Source: Thermoleptolyngbya sichuanensis A183
GTDB lineage: Bacteria; Cyanobacteriota; Cyanobacteriia; Elainellales; Elainellaceae
Length of the DNA stretch: 64,000 nucleotides
NCBI RefSeq assembly: GCF_013177315.1
Contig: NZ_CP053661.1
Span: forward strand, 868,001 to 932,000
Direction: 5' to 3'
The notes under the pieces were generated by a model. It saw nothing but the letters and a program-made list of their open reading frames with translations. It was not told the DNA's origin and made no database searches. The translations under genes and the position numbers were made by a program. Of the stretch, positions 52,548 to 61,258 are shown in pieces (the stretch's first letter is position 1; every line of letters begins with the position of its first letter).

Positions 52548-53189
52548 TTATGCAAGCTCTGCCTCAAAAGCGCGCAGGGCGCTGCTTGAGCCTTGGCTCC
52601 AGGCTAGCTCGACATAGCGGGGGATCAACTGCTTGACCGCAATATCTGGAAAAATGCCGCTGACCTCGCTTTCCTGATAGTGTTCGCTGTCGAAGATGTA
52701 GATTCGCAGGCCCTGACTCCGATAAATCCAGAGTTCTGGAATGGCGATCGCCTCATAATCTGCTGGCTGAGTAAAAGACGTGAGATCGACCTCAAGCGCT
52801 AGATCCGGCGGAGGATCAATTTCCAAATCGATACGTTCTTTACCCAAAATAGCCAATCGATTTTGGATGTAAAAACAGGCATCGGGTTCTACTCCGGTTT
52901 GGCTGACTCGCTTCAGCGTGAGGGGATCGAAGGCGTGCCAGTCTTGGTTCTGATGCCGCAGCAGCGCCTTCACCAAATCAGTGAGGGTAGCGGAGCGGTT
53001 GCTATGGCCAGGCAAAGGAGCCATCAAACGAATTTCCTGTTTCTTGACTCCAAAGTAGACTTTGACCGCAGCGCGATCGCGACGGCTTGACAACAGCCCT
53101 TCGTAATCTGCCCAGCTTTGATGACGCAAGATCACCTCACTACCCGGCGGTAGTTCAATTCCATCGGGGCTAATGGTCAAATTCATCAA
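52548..53189 (-). CDS. Uma2 family endonuclease (DUF820)
   Basis: A 213-residue PD-(D/E)XK-type nuclease-fold protein, very common in cyanobacteria, often in many copies. The catalytic-type residues are in GVEPDACFYIQN and PPPDLALEVDLTS (Asp/Glu-X-Asp). The C-terminal IAIPELWIYRSQGLRIYIFD and the upstream VYFGVKKQEIRLMAPLPGH are family-typical. Activity and role (restriction, mobile-element linked, or decayed) are unknown. The start ATG doublet at 53189/53186 is not resolved. It is alone on the minus strand, 93 bp from the cyclase stop. Confidence 0.9.
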   Translation of the reverse strand: MMNLTISPDGIELPPGSEVILRHQSWADYEGLLSSRRDRAAVKVYFGVKKQEIRLMAPLPGHSNRSATLTDLVKALLRHQNQDWHAFDPLTLKRVSQTGVEPDACFYIQNRLAILGKERIDLEIDPPPDLALEVDLTSFTQPADYEAIAIPELWIYRSQGLRIYIFDSEHYQESEVSGIFPDIAVKQLIPRYVELAWSQGSSSALRAFEAELA

Positions 53190-53293
53190 GAAGCCTGTTG
53201 GGTTGGGTTTGTGAAGTTGGCACCAGATACTTGACGACCCTTAATTCTAATCCTTAGCTCATTGCCCTGAGCAAGCCATCCCTGATTTTCATT

Positions 53294-53971
53294 TTATTCT
53301 TCCTCTCGTGGGGTGGGCAGCGTCAGGTTATAGCGTAGCGCCAGCATTCGGAGCAGAACGATGGTGCAAAACCCGGCAACGGTGGCGATCGCCATATCCA
53401 CCTGCCACAGCACCAGCACCAGATAAACCCAGCAGCCGACAAAGGCACAGGTGGCGTAGAGCGTGGCGGTTTTGCGAAAGACCACGGGAATCTGCACCAG
53501 CAAGATATCGCGCAATACGCCGCCCACCACGCCCGTAATCACGCCCAGCAGCGACGCGGTGAACGGCGGCATTCGATATTCCAGCGCAAAGGCCGTACCG
53601 GAAATGCTGAACAGCGCTAGCCCAAAGGCATCCAACAGCGCAAAGACTCGATAGGCAGGCGCTTTGACTGGCTTCAGCAGGCGCGACCCGTAGACATATA
53701 GCGCCGCCAGCAGCAGCACCAGCACCGCATAGCCCTCATAGCGTACCCAAAAGAACGGTCGCCGATCCAGCAGCACATCGCGCAAGGTTCCGCCCCCAAA
53801 GGCATTCACAAAGGCGATCGCATACACACCCACCAGATCCAGCCCTTTCTTGCGAGCAGCGATCATCCCCGATAGGGCTGAGGTGATCACGGCCGACACT
53901 TCTAGCGGATATTGCACCATGGCGAAGCGTTCGAGTTGAGCGGCGATCGCATCTATCGCATCTAGAGACAT
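53294..53971 (-). CDS. UPF0126 trimeric intracellular cation (TRIC) channel-like protein
   Basis: A 225-residue, seven-helix membrane protein of the UPF0126/TRIC family, whose bacterial members form homotrimeric potassium-type channels. The two inverted repeats each have the pore motif: FGGGTLRDVLLDRRPFFW and VGGVLRDILLVQIPVVF. Length is typical. It is on the minus strand, 104 bp downstream of Uma2 and not obviously linked to it. The TGA/TAA end is followed by the Pro/Ser-rich gene on the same strand. Inferred role is ion homeostasis; no direct evidence in the sequence. Confidence 0.92.
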   Translation of the reverse strand: MSLDAIDAIAAQLERFAMVQYPLEVSAVITSALSGMIAARKKGLDLVGVYAIAFVNAFGGGTLRDVLLDRRPFFWVRYEGYAVLVLLLAALYVYGSRLLKPVKAPAYRVFALLDAFGLALFSISGTAFALEYRMPPFTASLLGVITGVVGGVLRDILLVQIPVVFRKTATLYATCAFVGCWVYLVLVLWQVDMAIATVAGFCTIVLLRMLALRYNLTLPTPREEE

Positions 53972-54004
53972 CAGAGGATTAAGCAGAGGATGAAGCGCTG
54001 TGGG

Positions 54005-55060
54005 TCAGGGATTGGGCTGAGACTTGAGAAAATCCAGAAAGTCGTAGAGTTCGGTTTCGTTGAGTTCCTGGCGCGATCGCTTGCTGTAGGTCGCTTTCAG
54101 GTGTTCGCGGCCGCGCTTGGCATCCCACCCCAGGCGGCGCAGTTCCACATCGGTCTGGGCGAGGATATCGGAAAAGTCGATGGAGGCGGGGGCGGGGCCA
54201 GGCGGCGCGGGTTCGGGGTTGGGCGGCGGGCTAGCGGACTTCTTGCGAGAGGGTTTGGCGCTGATCTGTGAGGCAGGTTTGGTGATTTGGGACAAATCGA
54301 CGGGTTCGGAGGCTTCTGAAAAACCGTCGTCGGATGCGGAAATATGGGCGTAAAAATCTGCCACGACGGGGCCAGAGTCTAGCTCGTCTTCAGGCGGCAG
54401 GGGCGGGTCAAGCGGGTCGGGTTTGTCCCAGTCGCTCTCTGTGGGGAGTGTCGCCGCTTCGGTGACAAAGTCACGCGCTGGGGCAATCGGCGGCATCGCA
54501 GACCCCGCACTCTCCACGGGCAAACTGGCGCTGGGCAAACCGCTCGGTGAACGATTCCAGGCTGCATCCATCGGCGCAAATTCAGGCGTTTGGCCATCAG
54601 TCTCGCCAATTTGCCCGCCCGATTGCCCCCTCAACTGCCCGCCCGGTTGCCCACCGATTTGCCCCGTTACTTGCCCCGTTACTTGCCCCGTTACTTGCCC
54701 AGGAGTCTGAACAGAGGTCTGAGCAGGGGTCTGAACAGAGGTTTGGACAGCGGCCGTTGATCCGTCATTCATGCCCAATCCATGCAGCCCCAACGCCTGG
54801 AGCGATCGCCCCCGTGCCCGGTCTTCTGCGTCTTCGATACTGGCGCTTTCGGCCAGCCCAGTGGCCAGCGTCAGCCCACCCATGATTACGCTAGCCCGCA
54901 CGATATAACGCCCGTTTTGCACGGTCAGCAGGTCGGTAATCAGGCTAGCGAAGGGATACACAGCCCGAAATCGCGCCAGCAGTGCGGGCAAGTTCTCAGG
55001 CAAATTCTCAGGCAAGTTCTTAAGCAGGTTTCTAGCAGAATCAGCAGAAAAGGACGACAT
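54005..55060 (-). CDS. Low-complexity protein with possible Rad52-like N-terminal domain
   Basis: A 351-residue protein starting MSSFSADSARNLLKNLPENL at ATG 55060. Residues about 30-100 (YPFASLITDLLTVQNGRYIV, RASVIMGGLTLATGLAESAS, IEDAEDRARGRSLQALGLHG) have the beta-beta-beta-alpha look of Rad52-type single-strand annealing domains. The middle 190 residues are Gly/Gln/Pro/Ser-rich with 12-bp tandem repeats (GQVTGQVTGQVT). The last 60 (ILAQTDVELRRLGWDAKRGR, EHLKATYSKRSRQELNETEL, YDFLDFLKSQPNP) form a conserved-looking helical domain seen, to my memory, in other cyanobacterial proteins. A DNA annealing or tRNA-unrelated role is possible but unproven. A longer frame to 55159 adds a non-family N-terminus. 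Confidence 0.6.
   Translation of the reverse strand: MSSFSADSARNLLKNLPENLPENLPALLARFRAVYPFASLITDLLTVQNGRYIVRASVIMGGLTLATGLAESASIEDAEDRARGRSLQALGLHGLGMNDGSTAAVQTSVQTPAQTSVQTPGQVTGQVTGQVTGQIGGQPGGQLRGQSGGQIGETDGQTPEFAPMDAAWNRSPSGLPSASLPVESAGSAMPPIAPARDFVTEAATLPTESDWDKPDPLDPPLPPEDELDSGPVVADFYAHISASDDGFSEASEPVDLSQITKPASQISAKPSRKKSASPPPNPEPAPPGPAPASIDFSDILAQTDVELRRLGWDAKRGREHLKATYSKRSRQELNETELYDFLDFLKSQPNP
54661..54741 (-). repeat. 12-bp tandem repeats within the low-complexity protein gene
   Basis: Three exact copies of gccccgttactt (54661-54696) are followed by three related 12-mers of the type tctgaacagagg (54706-54741). A further three 12-mers of the type aagttctcaggc lie at 54990-55025 in the same gene. 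All are in frame multiples. Confidence 0.9.
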
Positions 55061-55334
55061 GACCAAGCACGGGAGGGAACGATTCGGAGAAGCAGGAACG
55101 ATTCGGAGAAGCAGTGTAGCAGCGGGCGCGTTTGCATAGTGCGATCGCCTCCTCACCATACCCGGATTTCAGCCCAACGAAGCGAGTCGGGTCGAGGTCG
55201 GATTTCATGCACGGGTCAGACGTTTTTGCTGAACCCGCAAAAGCTTTGGATTCATCCCTGGAATTTTCTGAGACAAAGATTTGGGTTTAAATTCGATATG
55301 CTGTGAGAGACGCAGTTTGTCAAACTTGCGTTGA

Positions 55335-55360
55335 TCTGCTGCTTTTTAGCAGAGTTTTTT
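55335..55360 (+). terminator. Candidate attenuator in the terC leader
   Basis: tctgct (55335-55340) pairs with agcaga (55348-55353) around a 7-nt loop, followed by gTTTTTT. It lies about 70 bp upstream of the terC start. It may be a leader terminator. It does not have the conserved bases of a yybP-ykoY manganese riboswitch. Confidence 0.5.
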
Positions 55361-55430
55361 ACAGATTCTTGCAGACATTCTGCTGTTTGCGTTTGCTGTT
55401 TGCGTTGCTGTTTGCCTAGAGATTGCCGCC

Positions 55431-56246
55431 ATGCTAGATAGATTGCTCGACTTGTCTCCCAACCTGGGTGTAGACACGTTCCTTCTGCTGACGGTGCTGG
55501 TGGCCCTCGAAACGCTGCTATCCGCCGACAATGCGATCGCGCTGGCGGCCATCGCCCAAGGGCTAGACGGCAAAAAAATGCAGCGAGACGCGCTGAATTT
55601 GGGGCTACTCGTCGCGTTTATTTTTCGGGTCATCCTGATTCTGACGGCAACCTGGGTGATTCGGTTTTGGCAGTTTGAGCTGGCGGGTGCGCTCTATTTG
55701 CTCTGGCTGGTGTTCAAGTATTTCACCTCCGATGAAACAGAGGACGGCGAACACCACCACCACGGGCCGCGCTTTACATCACTCTGGCAGGCCATTCCGA
55801 TGATTGCGATTACGGATCTGGCGTTTTCGCTGGATAGCGTTACCACGGCAATCGCCCTGTCTCAGGAAGTGTGGCTGGTGCTAACGGGCGGGCTGATCGG
55901 GATTCTCACGCTGAGGCTATTGGCGGGGCTATTTATCCGCTGGCTGGATGAATATACCCATCTGGAAGACGCGGGCTACATCACCGTGGGGCTGGTGGGG
56001 CTACGCCTATTGATTAAGGTGTTTAACGACAGCCTGGTGCCGCCCCAGTGGGCAATGATTTCGGTGATTGCGCTGCTGTTTGTCTGGGGCTTTTCGGAGC
56101 GCAAACCGGAGGCGATCGCCGCTGAATCTGGCTCTGCGCCCCTTGCTGAAGCCCACACCCCACCCGATCCGCCGCCGCTCGAAGTTCCTTCTGGGGCAAA
56201 GCCAGAAGCCGATGAGCGCGAGGCGCAAGAAATTTCTGCGGACTGA
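55431..56246 (+). CDS. TerC family integral membrane protein
   Basis: A 271-residue membrane protein with seven or more helices. The two family repeats hold the acidic metal-binding motifs LSADNAIALAAIA (residues about 29-41) and DLAFSLDSVTTAIAL. The central cytoplasmic loop TEDGEHHHHGPRF has a His4 run that could bind metal. TerC/Alx proteins export Mn2+ or act in metal and membrane homeostasis; cyanobacterial ones are thought to affect photosystem assembly. The C-terminal 45 residues are disordered. The leader carries a candidate attenuator and a loose gctgtttgcgtt repeat. Confidence 0.88.
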   Translation: MLDRLLDLSPNLGVDTFLLLTVLVALETLLSADNAIALAAIAQGLDGKKMQRDALNLGLLVAFIFRVILILTATWVIRFWQFELAGALYLLWLVFKYFTSDETEDGEHHHHGPRFTSLWQAIPMIAITDLAFSLDSVTTAIALSQEVWLVLTGGLIGILTLRLLAGLFIRWLDEYTHLEDAGYITVGLVGLRLLIKVFNDSLVPPQWAMISVIALLFVWGFSERKPEAIAAESGSAPLAEAHTPPDPPPLEVPSGAKPEADEREAQEISAD

Positions 56247-56338
56247 GCCAAAGATAGCGCCCAAATAGCGCCAAATAGCCCCTAGATCGCTCCTAAATAG
56301 CTCATAATAGCCCCTCAGCTACAGCGTGATACAGCGTT

Positions 56339-58900
56339 ATGGATACTCTGCTGTCTTCAAGTCCAGTGGCGATCGCCCCACCGCGCTGCCCAGACCTGCT
56401 GGCCCCCGCCGGCAACTGGGACTGCGCCCGTGCTGCGGTCGAAAACGGAGCCGACGCAATCTATTTCGGGCTGGATCGGTTTAATGCGCGAATGCGGGCG
56501 CAAAACTTTACCGAAGCCGATTTGCCGGAATTGATGGCATTTCTACATCGGCGCGGCGTGAAGGGCTATGTCACGCTGAACACGCTGGTCTTTCCGGCAG
56601 AACTCGCCGAAGCCGAGCAGTATGTGCGAACTATGATCGCGGCAGGCGTAGATGCGGCGATTGTTCAAGATATCGGCATTTGCCGCCTAATTCGCCACCT
56701 GTCGCCCGACTTCCCCATCCACGCCTCCACGCAGATGACCATCACCAGCGCTGCCGGGGTCGCCTTTGCCCAAGCGCTGGGCTGCAACTTGGTGGTGCTG
56801 GCCCGCGAGTGTTCGCTGAAGGATATCCGAAAGATCCGGCAGCAACTGGGCGATTCCCTCAGGGATCGCGGCGCGAATCGCGCGATGTCCATGCCGCTGG
56901 AAGTTTTTGTCCACGGGGCGCTTTGCGTCGCCTACTCTGGGCAATGCCTGACCAGCGAATCCCTCGGCGGCCGCTCTGCCAACCGGGGCGAGTGTGCCCA
57001 GGCCTGTCGAATGCCCTACGATCTCATTGCAGACGGGCAGAAGGTGGATTTGGGCGATCGCCACTATTTGCTCAGCCCCCAGGATCTATCTGGACTCGAC
57101 GTATTGCCCGACCTGGTAGCCACAGGCGTAGCCTGCCTGAAAATCGAAGGTCGCCTGAAATCGCCAGAATACGTCGCCAACGTCACGCGGGTCTATCGCA
57201 ACGCGCTTGATCGCGTTTGGCAGATGGTTTCAGAGCGCCAGAGCGATGAATTCGCAGCACGCCCCAGCGCCTCATCTCCTGAAGACCGCTACAACCTCGA
57301 AATGGCTTTCTCTCGCGGCCTCTACACGGGATGGTTTCGCGGCATCAACAACCAGGAACTTGTCCATGCGCGATTTGGCAAAAAGCGGGGCGTATATCTG
57401 GGCGAAGTGACCCGCCTCCGCAACGAGCGAGCCATGATCAGGCTCCAGGCTCCGCTAAAACCGGGCGATGGTGTGGTGTTCGACAGCGGCCACCCCGATG
57501 CCCCGGAAGAAGGCGGCCGGGTGTATTCCGTCGAAATGCAGGGTAACGAAGCAACGCTCACCTTTGGGCGCGGCGCAATAGACTGGCGGCGGGTGCGCGT
57601 GGGCGATCGCCTCTGGAAAACCAGTGACCCCGAACTGGATCGTCAGCTTCGCCAGAGCTATGCAGGCGACACGCCCAAGGTCCAAAGACCGATTGCCATT
57701 GAAGTGCATGGGGAAGCGGGGCAGCCGCTGGTGGCGATCGCCCGCGACGAACAGGGCCACATCGCCCAGATAGAATCGGAACTGCCACTGGCGATCGCCC
57801 AAACCCAGCCCCTCACCACCGAACGCCTGCGGGCACAACTGGGACGGCTCGGCAACACGCCCTTCTATCTCGACTCCCTGCAAAATCACCTGGGCAACGC
57901 CACCATGCTGCCCCTCAGCGAACTCAACCGCCTTCGTCGGGAACTCGTCGCCCAGCTCGAAGCCCAGCGCGCCCAGCCAAAACCCTGGCATCTCAACCCC
58001 CATGCCACCCTGCACACCCTCCTGCCCGCTGCTCCTGCTCCCTCCTGCTCTCCCGCATCCACCAACCTAATCGCCCTCACCCGCACCCTGCCACAACTTC
58101 AGGCCGCCCTCACTGCCGGACTCCGCACGCTCTACTGCGAATTTGAAGACCCGCGCAAATACCGCGAAGCGGTCGGGCTGGTTCGGAGTCACCCCAACTC
58201 TGACTCCCTGGAAATTTTCGTTGCGCCGCCCCGCATCACCAAACCCAGCGAAACCTGGATCTTGCGGCAGGTGAAGAATGCCCAAGCAGATGGCTATTTA
58301 GTGCGAAACTACGACCATCTCCAGTTCTTCGCCGACCAGCGCCGTATCGGCGATTTTTCGCTGAATGTGGCCAACGCGCTCTCCGCCGACTACTTTCAAC
58401 GGGCGGGGCTAGAGCGACTCACCGCGTCCTACGATCTCAACCTCCAGCAGCTAGAGGGCCTATTGACCAGTTGCCCACCAGACTGGTTTGAGGTCACGAT
58501 TCATCAGCACATGCCCATGTTTCACATGGAACACTGCGTCTTTTGCGCGTGTCTGTCCCTTGGGACAGACTATACAAACTGTGGTCGCCCCTGCGAAAAG
58601 CAGGTAGTCAAGTTGCGCGATCGCACGGGCACAGAGCATATCCTGCAAGCCGACGCAGGCTGTCGCAACACCGTATTTAACGGCACTGCCCAAACTGGAG
58701 CAGAAGCGGTTCATCGACTTATGCAGCTTGGGGCACAGGCGTTTCGCCTAGAATTTCTCAACGAAACGCCTGCTCAGGTCATGCAAACCATCCAGCGATA
58801 TCAAGCGCTGCTGGAGGGAACATTAAGCGGAACTGCGCTGTGGAAAGATCTCAAGCTACAAAATCAGCTCGGCGTGACGCGGGGAACCCTCAATTCTTAA
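56339..58900 (+). CDS. U32 family peptidase (RlhA-type, DUF3656)
   Basis: An 853-residue U32 protein. The N-terminal TIM-barrel domain is clear: DLLAPAGNWDCARAAVENGA, DAIYFGLDRFNARMRA and the U32 signature EVFVHGALCVAYSGQCLTS with two cysteines. The C-terminal half (EFFVAPPRITKP region) holds a second cysteine-rich area, CVFCACLSLGTDYTNCGRPC, as seen in longer U32 proteins. Several U32 members are not proteases but RNA-modifying enzymes (RlhA hydroxylates 23S rRNA C2501; TrhP modifies tRNA), using an iron-sulfur cluster and prephenate. The DUF3656-like C-terminus makes rRNA hydroxylation plausible. The start ATG 56339 is clean. Nothing adjacent suggests another function. Confidence 0.85.
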   Translation: MDTLLSSSPVAIAPPRCPDLLAPAGNWDCARAAVENGADAIYFGLDRFNARMRAQNFTEADLPELMAFLHRRGVKGYVTLNTLVFPAELAEAEQYVRTMIAAGVDAAIVQDIGICRLIRHLSPDFPIHASTQMTITSAAGVAFAQALGCNLVVLARECSLKDIRKIRQQLGDSLRDRGANRAMSMPLEVFVHGALCVAYSGQCLTSESLGGRSANRGECAQACRMPYDLIADGQKVDLGDRHYLLSPQDLSGLDVLPDLVATGVACLKIEGRLKSPEYVANVTRVYRNALDRVWQMVSERQSDEFAARPSASSPEDRYNLEMAFSRGLYTGWFRGINNQELVHARFGKKRGVYLGEVTRLRNERAMIRLQAPLKPGDGVVFDSGHPDAPEEGGRVYSVEMQGNEATLTFGRGAIDWRRVRVGDRLWKTSDPELDRQLRQSYAGDTPKVQRPIAIEVHGEAGQPLVAIARDEQGHIAQIESELPLAIAQTQPLTTERLRAQLGRLGNTPFYLDSLQNHLGNATMLPLSELNRLRRELVAQLEAQRAQPKPWHLNPHATLHTLLPAAPAPSCSPASTNLIALTRTLPQLQAALTAGLRTLYCEFEDPRKYREAVGLVRSHPNSDSLEIFVAPPRITKPSETWILRQVKNAQADGYLVRNYDHLQFFADQRRIGDFSLNVANALSADYFQRAGLERLTASYDLNLQQLEGLLTSCPPDWFEVTIHQHMPMFHMEHCVFCACLSLGTDYTNCGRPCEKQVVKLRDRTGTEHILQADAGCRNTVFNGTAQTGAEAVHRLMQLGAQAFRLEFLNETPAQVMQTIQRYQALLEGTLSGTALWKDLKLQNQLGVTRGTLNS

Positions 58901-59569
58901 CCTACTTTTCTCTTGACCCACTTTTCTGGAGACATCCTCCCTAGATTCGCAAGATTCGCAGGCTGGTTTGTCAATTTAGTTTGTGAATTTTTGATGAACT
59001 TATGCCTTCTTTCCTGAAAGGAAGCATAAACCTCGACTAGGCATTAAAAAATCCCGGATCAACTCCCTTAGGATTTCTTCATCTTGTGCCGATTTCTCGT
59101 ATAGTTTTGACAGGGTTTTCAAGCTGAGACATTAGGTACATGTGTCTTCTAGTCAATCTCTGGGTAACCTGATTGAGGAACCGCGACCAGCGGCTTATGC
59201 CCCCTTGCTCGCTGTCACGACTTCCGGGTGTGCCCTAGTTGTGAAAGTAGTGTGTAGTGGTTTGGAGTGATATGGTGAGACGTTGCATTACAAGGCGTTG
59301 CGTTGTGGATCACGGTCGATCCTCCCTTTCCCTTGGGACTTGTCTACAGATGCGCTTTTGACTCTGGTAAACCGCTGACCGCTAGAAGGCGCGGCTCAGC
59401 GCGATAGGCGGACTAGCACATCCGCTTTTGAGGATGAAGCGCACTCCTTAGGTGCTTTTGCCAAAAGTAAAAATCGGGGCTTTTTGGGTCAGCTCATTCG
59501 ATCTGCTCAAGCTCGACATTTTCTGCTTGATCTGACCCGACTTGTCCTGTTGCTTTTGCCCCTCTCAAG
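58901..59569 (+). other. Long non-coding gap with a promoter-like site; possible small RNA
   Basis: A 670-bp gap without an ORF. TTGACA at 59107-59112 is a consensus -35 with cattag (59130-59135) 17 bp on as a weak -10. The following 300 bp are GC-structured (for example gggtaacc, cttccgggtg) without codon bias. A nested hairpin follows: gggtcag (59486-59492)/ctgaccc (59532-59538) outside tcaagc/gcttga. I could not match it to tmRNA, RNase P, SRP or 6S RNA by eye. Confidence 0.4.
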
Positions 59570-61201
59570 GTGATTTGGAGTCTTTTAGATTTGGGTTTCT
59601 TGCAGGTTCTCATGCTTCCATTTTTGCCACTGTTTCCCCTAGCTCAAGCCACCCCGGCCGAGGTCTACATCCCTACGCCACCTCCACCGACCCCACGACT
59701 CAGCCATGTGGTCGAAGCTCAAGAGGTGCGCCCACTGCCGGGGCAGCTTGATTCGGTGCCAGTGTTTAACAGCAACAGCCCGGAACTAGTGCAGCAAGAA
59801 GGCATCTTGCTATCCACCTTTCCCCCGCAGGGGATGCGCGTTCCCTCTGCCCACTTGAACTACGCCTTTGAAGGGCGCTTTGACGTGTTCGCCCATCACA
59901 TTGCAAAAGGGCGCACGCCAACCGACGTGCGGACGCTCTACATTGGGCTTCTGGCCTACAATCCATCCGATCGCCCGGTGACGATTCAGGTTCATCAGTC
60001 TGCGAGTTACCTGAGCCAGGAAGCCCCGTTCTACGATCTGCCCTCCTACGTGGCAAACGCCGGACCCACGGTGTTTGCAGGGCCAGGCAGCCGCACCATG
60101 GGCGACATCTTGCGAGGGCTGAGCCAAGCCATTTTGCCGGAGCGGGTGACGATTCCACCCCGGTATGTGCAACTGCTGCTAAACGAACCCATTCCCCTGC
60201 GGAGCTTGCAGTCTTACCGCAATCGTGAGCCGTTGCCCATTGTCGATCCGGAGGATATGGGGCTAGACGCGGCAGAGGCAGCCGATGTTGTGCAAAACGG
60301 TGAGGCGCGTCGCCCGGCTCGTCCATCCAATGCCAATCTGCCCATCAACGGGCGATCGGCGCTGCTGCACTTGTCCAGCGATGGCCCCGTGCATCTGGCG
60401 AGTTTGGGCATGTTTGCCAGGGTGAATGGCAACGGCACCGAGCGATCGCCCCGCATGGAGGAGTGGCTGGCACTCTTGCAGCAGGGCGATGTGGCTGGGC
60501 CGCGCGATCGCGTTCCAACGCCGCCCAATGCCCGCCAAATTGGTCGGTTTTATTACAGCCGGGTATCTGGCGTGACGCAGGGTTCTCGCTGGGATGCTGT
60601 GCTGACGGATGGCGATGGGGTTGATCACTTGACGATTCCCCAGCGGGGCGGAGCGATTTCCTATGCAATTAGCACGGTCGATCGGCACACCCTGGGCACT
60701 GGGCAAATTCAGAGTGCGCCCATGCTGGTTCGTTATCCAGATACTGCCTATCGGGGGCATGGCAACTATGGCGTGCGCTACAACCTGACGCTGCCGCTGT
60801 ATAACAACACCAATCAGGAGCAGACTGTGGCGCTGCTGTTCCAAACGCCAATGAAGGACGAATCGCTGCGGGGTCAGGCATTGCGGTTCCTGAGTCCGCC
60901 CGATCGCCGCATCTTTTTCCGAGGGACGCTGCGGCTGCGATATGTGAACGATTGGGGAGTGGCCCAGACCCGCTATGTGCATGTGGTGCAGCGACGAGGA
61001 CAGCAAGGTGAGCCGCTGTTGACCTTAAATCTGAGACGGGGCGATCGCCGTCAGGTGCAGGTTGAACTGCTCTACCCGCCCGATGCCACGCCACCCCAAG
61101 CGCTCACCATCCAAACACTGGCACCAGAACAAGCGCCTCGGCCGACCCCGCAAGAAGAAGGCGGTACAGCCGTTACGCTGGAAGCCTCTCCTCAGCCGTA
61201 G
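59570..61201 (+). CDS. DUF3370 family exported protein
   Basis: A 543-residue cyanobacterial protein of unknown function. The N-terminus (IWSLLDLGFLQVLMLPFLPL) is a signal peptide likely cleaved after PLAQA. The GTG at 59570 is the longest start; ATG 59612 is the alternative and still retains a short signal. The mature part is all-beta: FNSNSPELVQQEGILLSTFP, HLNYAFEGRFDVFAHHIAKG, IGLLAYNPSDRPVTIQVHQS, then TDGDGVDHLTIPQRGGAISY and RGHGNYGVRYNLTLPLYNNT, which I recall as DUF3370 hallmarks. A C-terminal Pro/Glu tail follows. Location is probably outer membrane or periplasm. It is transcribed alone. Confidence 0.85.
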   Translation: MIWSLLDLGFLQVLMLPFLPLFPLAQATPAEVYIPTPPPPTPRLSHVVEAQEVRPLPGQLDSVPVFNSNSPELVQQEGILLSTFPPQGMRVPSAHLNYAFEGRFDVFAHHIAKGRTPTDVRTLYIGLLAYNPSDRPVTIQVHQSASYLSQEAPFYDLPSYVANAGPTVFAGPGSRTMGDILRGLSQAILPERVTIPPRYVQLLLNEPIPLRSLQSYRNREPLPIVDPEDMGLDAAEAADVVQNGEARRPARPSNANLPINGRSALLHLSSDGPVHLASLGMFARVNGNGTERSPRMEEWLALLQQGDVAGPRDRVPTPPNARQIGRFYYSRVSGVTQGSRWDAVLTDGDGVDHLTIPQRGGAISYAISTVDRHTLGTGQIQSAPMLVRYPDTAYRGHGNYGVRYNLTLPLYNNTNQEQTVALLFQTPMKDESLRGQALRFLSPPDRRIFFRGTLRLRYVNDWGVAQTRYVHVVQRRGQQGEPLLTLNLRRGDRRQVQVELLYPPDATPPQALTIQTLAPEQAPRPTPQEEGGTAVTLEASPQP

Positions 61202-61258
61202 GCAGTTCTTTGGGGACAGAATCACATCTGCAACCCCTAAACTTCAACCCCTAAATTT

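Noticed and set aside
55281-55430. yybP-ykoY manganese riboswitch before terC
   Set aside because: The conserved loop sequences (GGGGAGUA and following) are missing; only a short attenuator-like stem is seen.
29131-59512. The word gcttgagcagatc shared by the repeat at 29131-29237 and the complement of 59500-59512
   Set aside because: A 13-base match in low-complexity contexts may be chance; no flanking similarity was seen.
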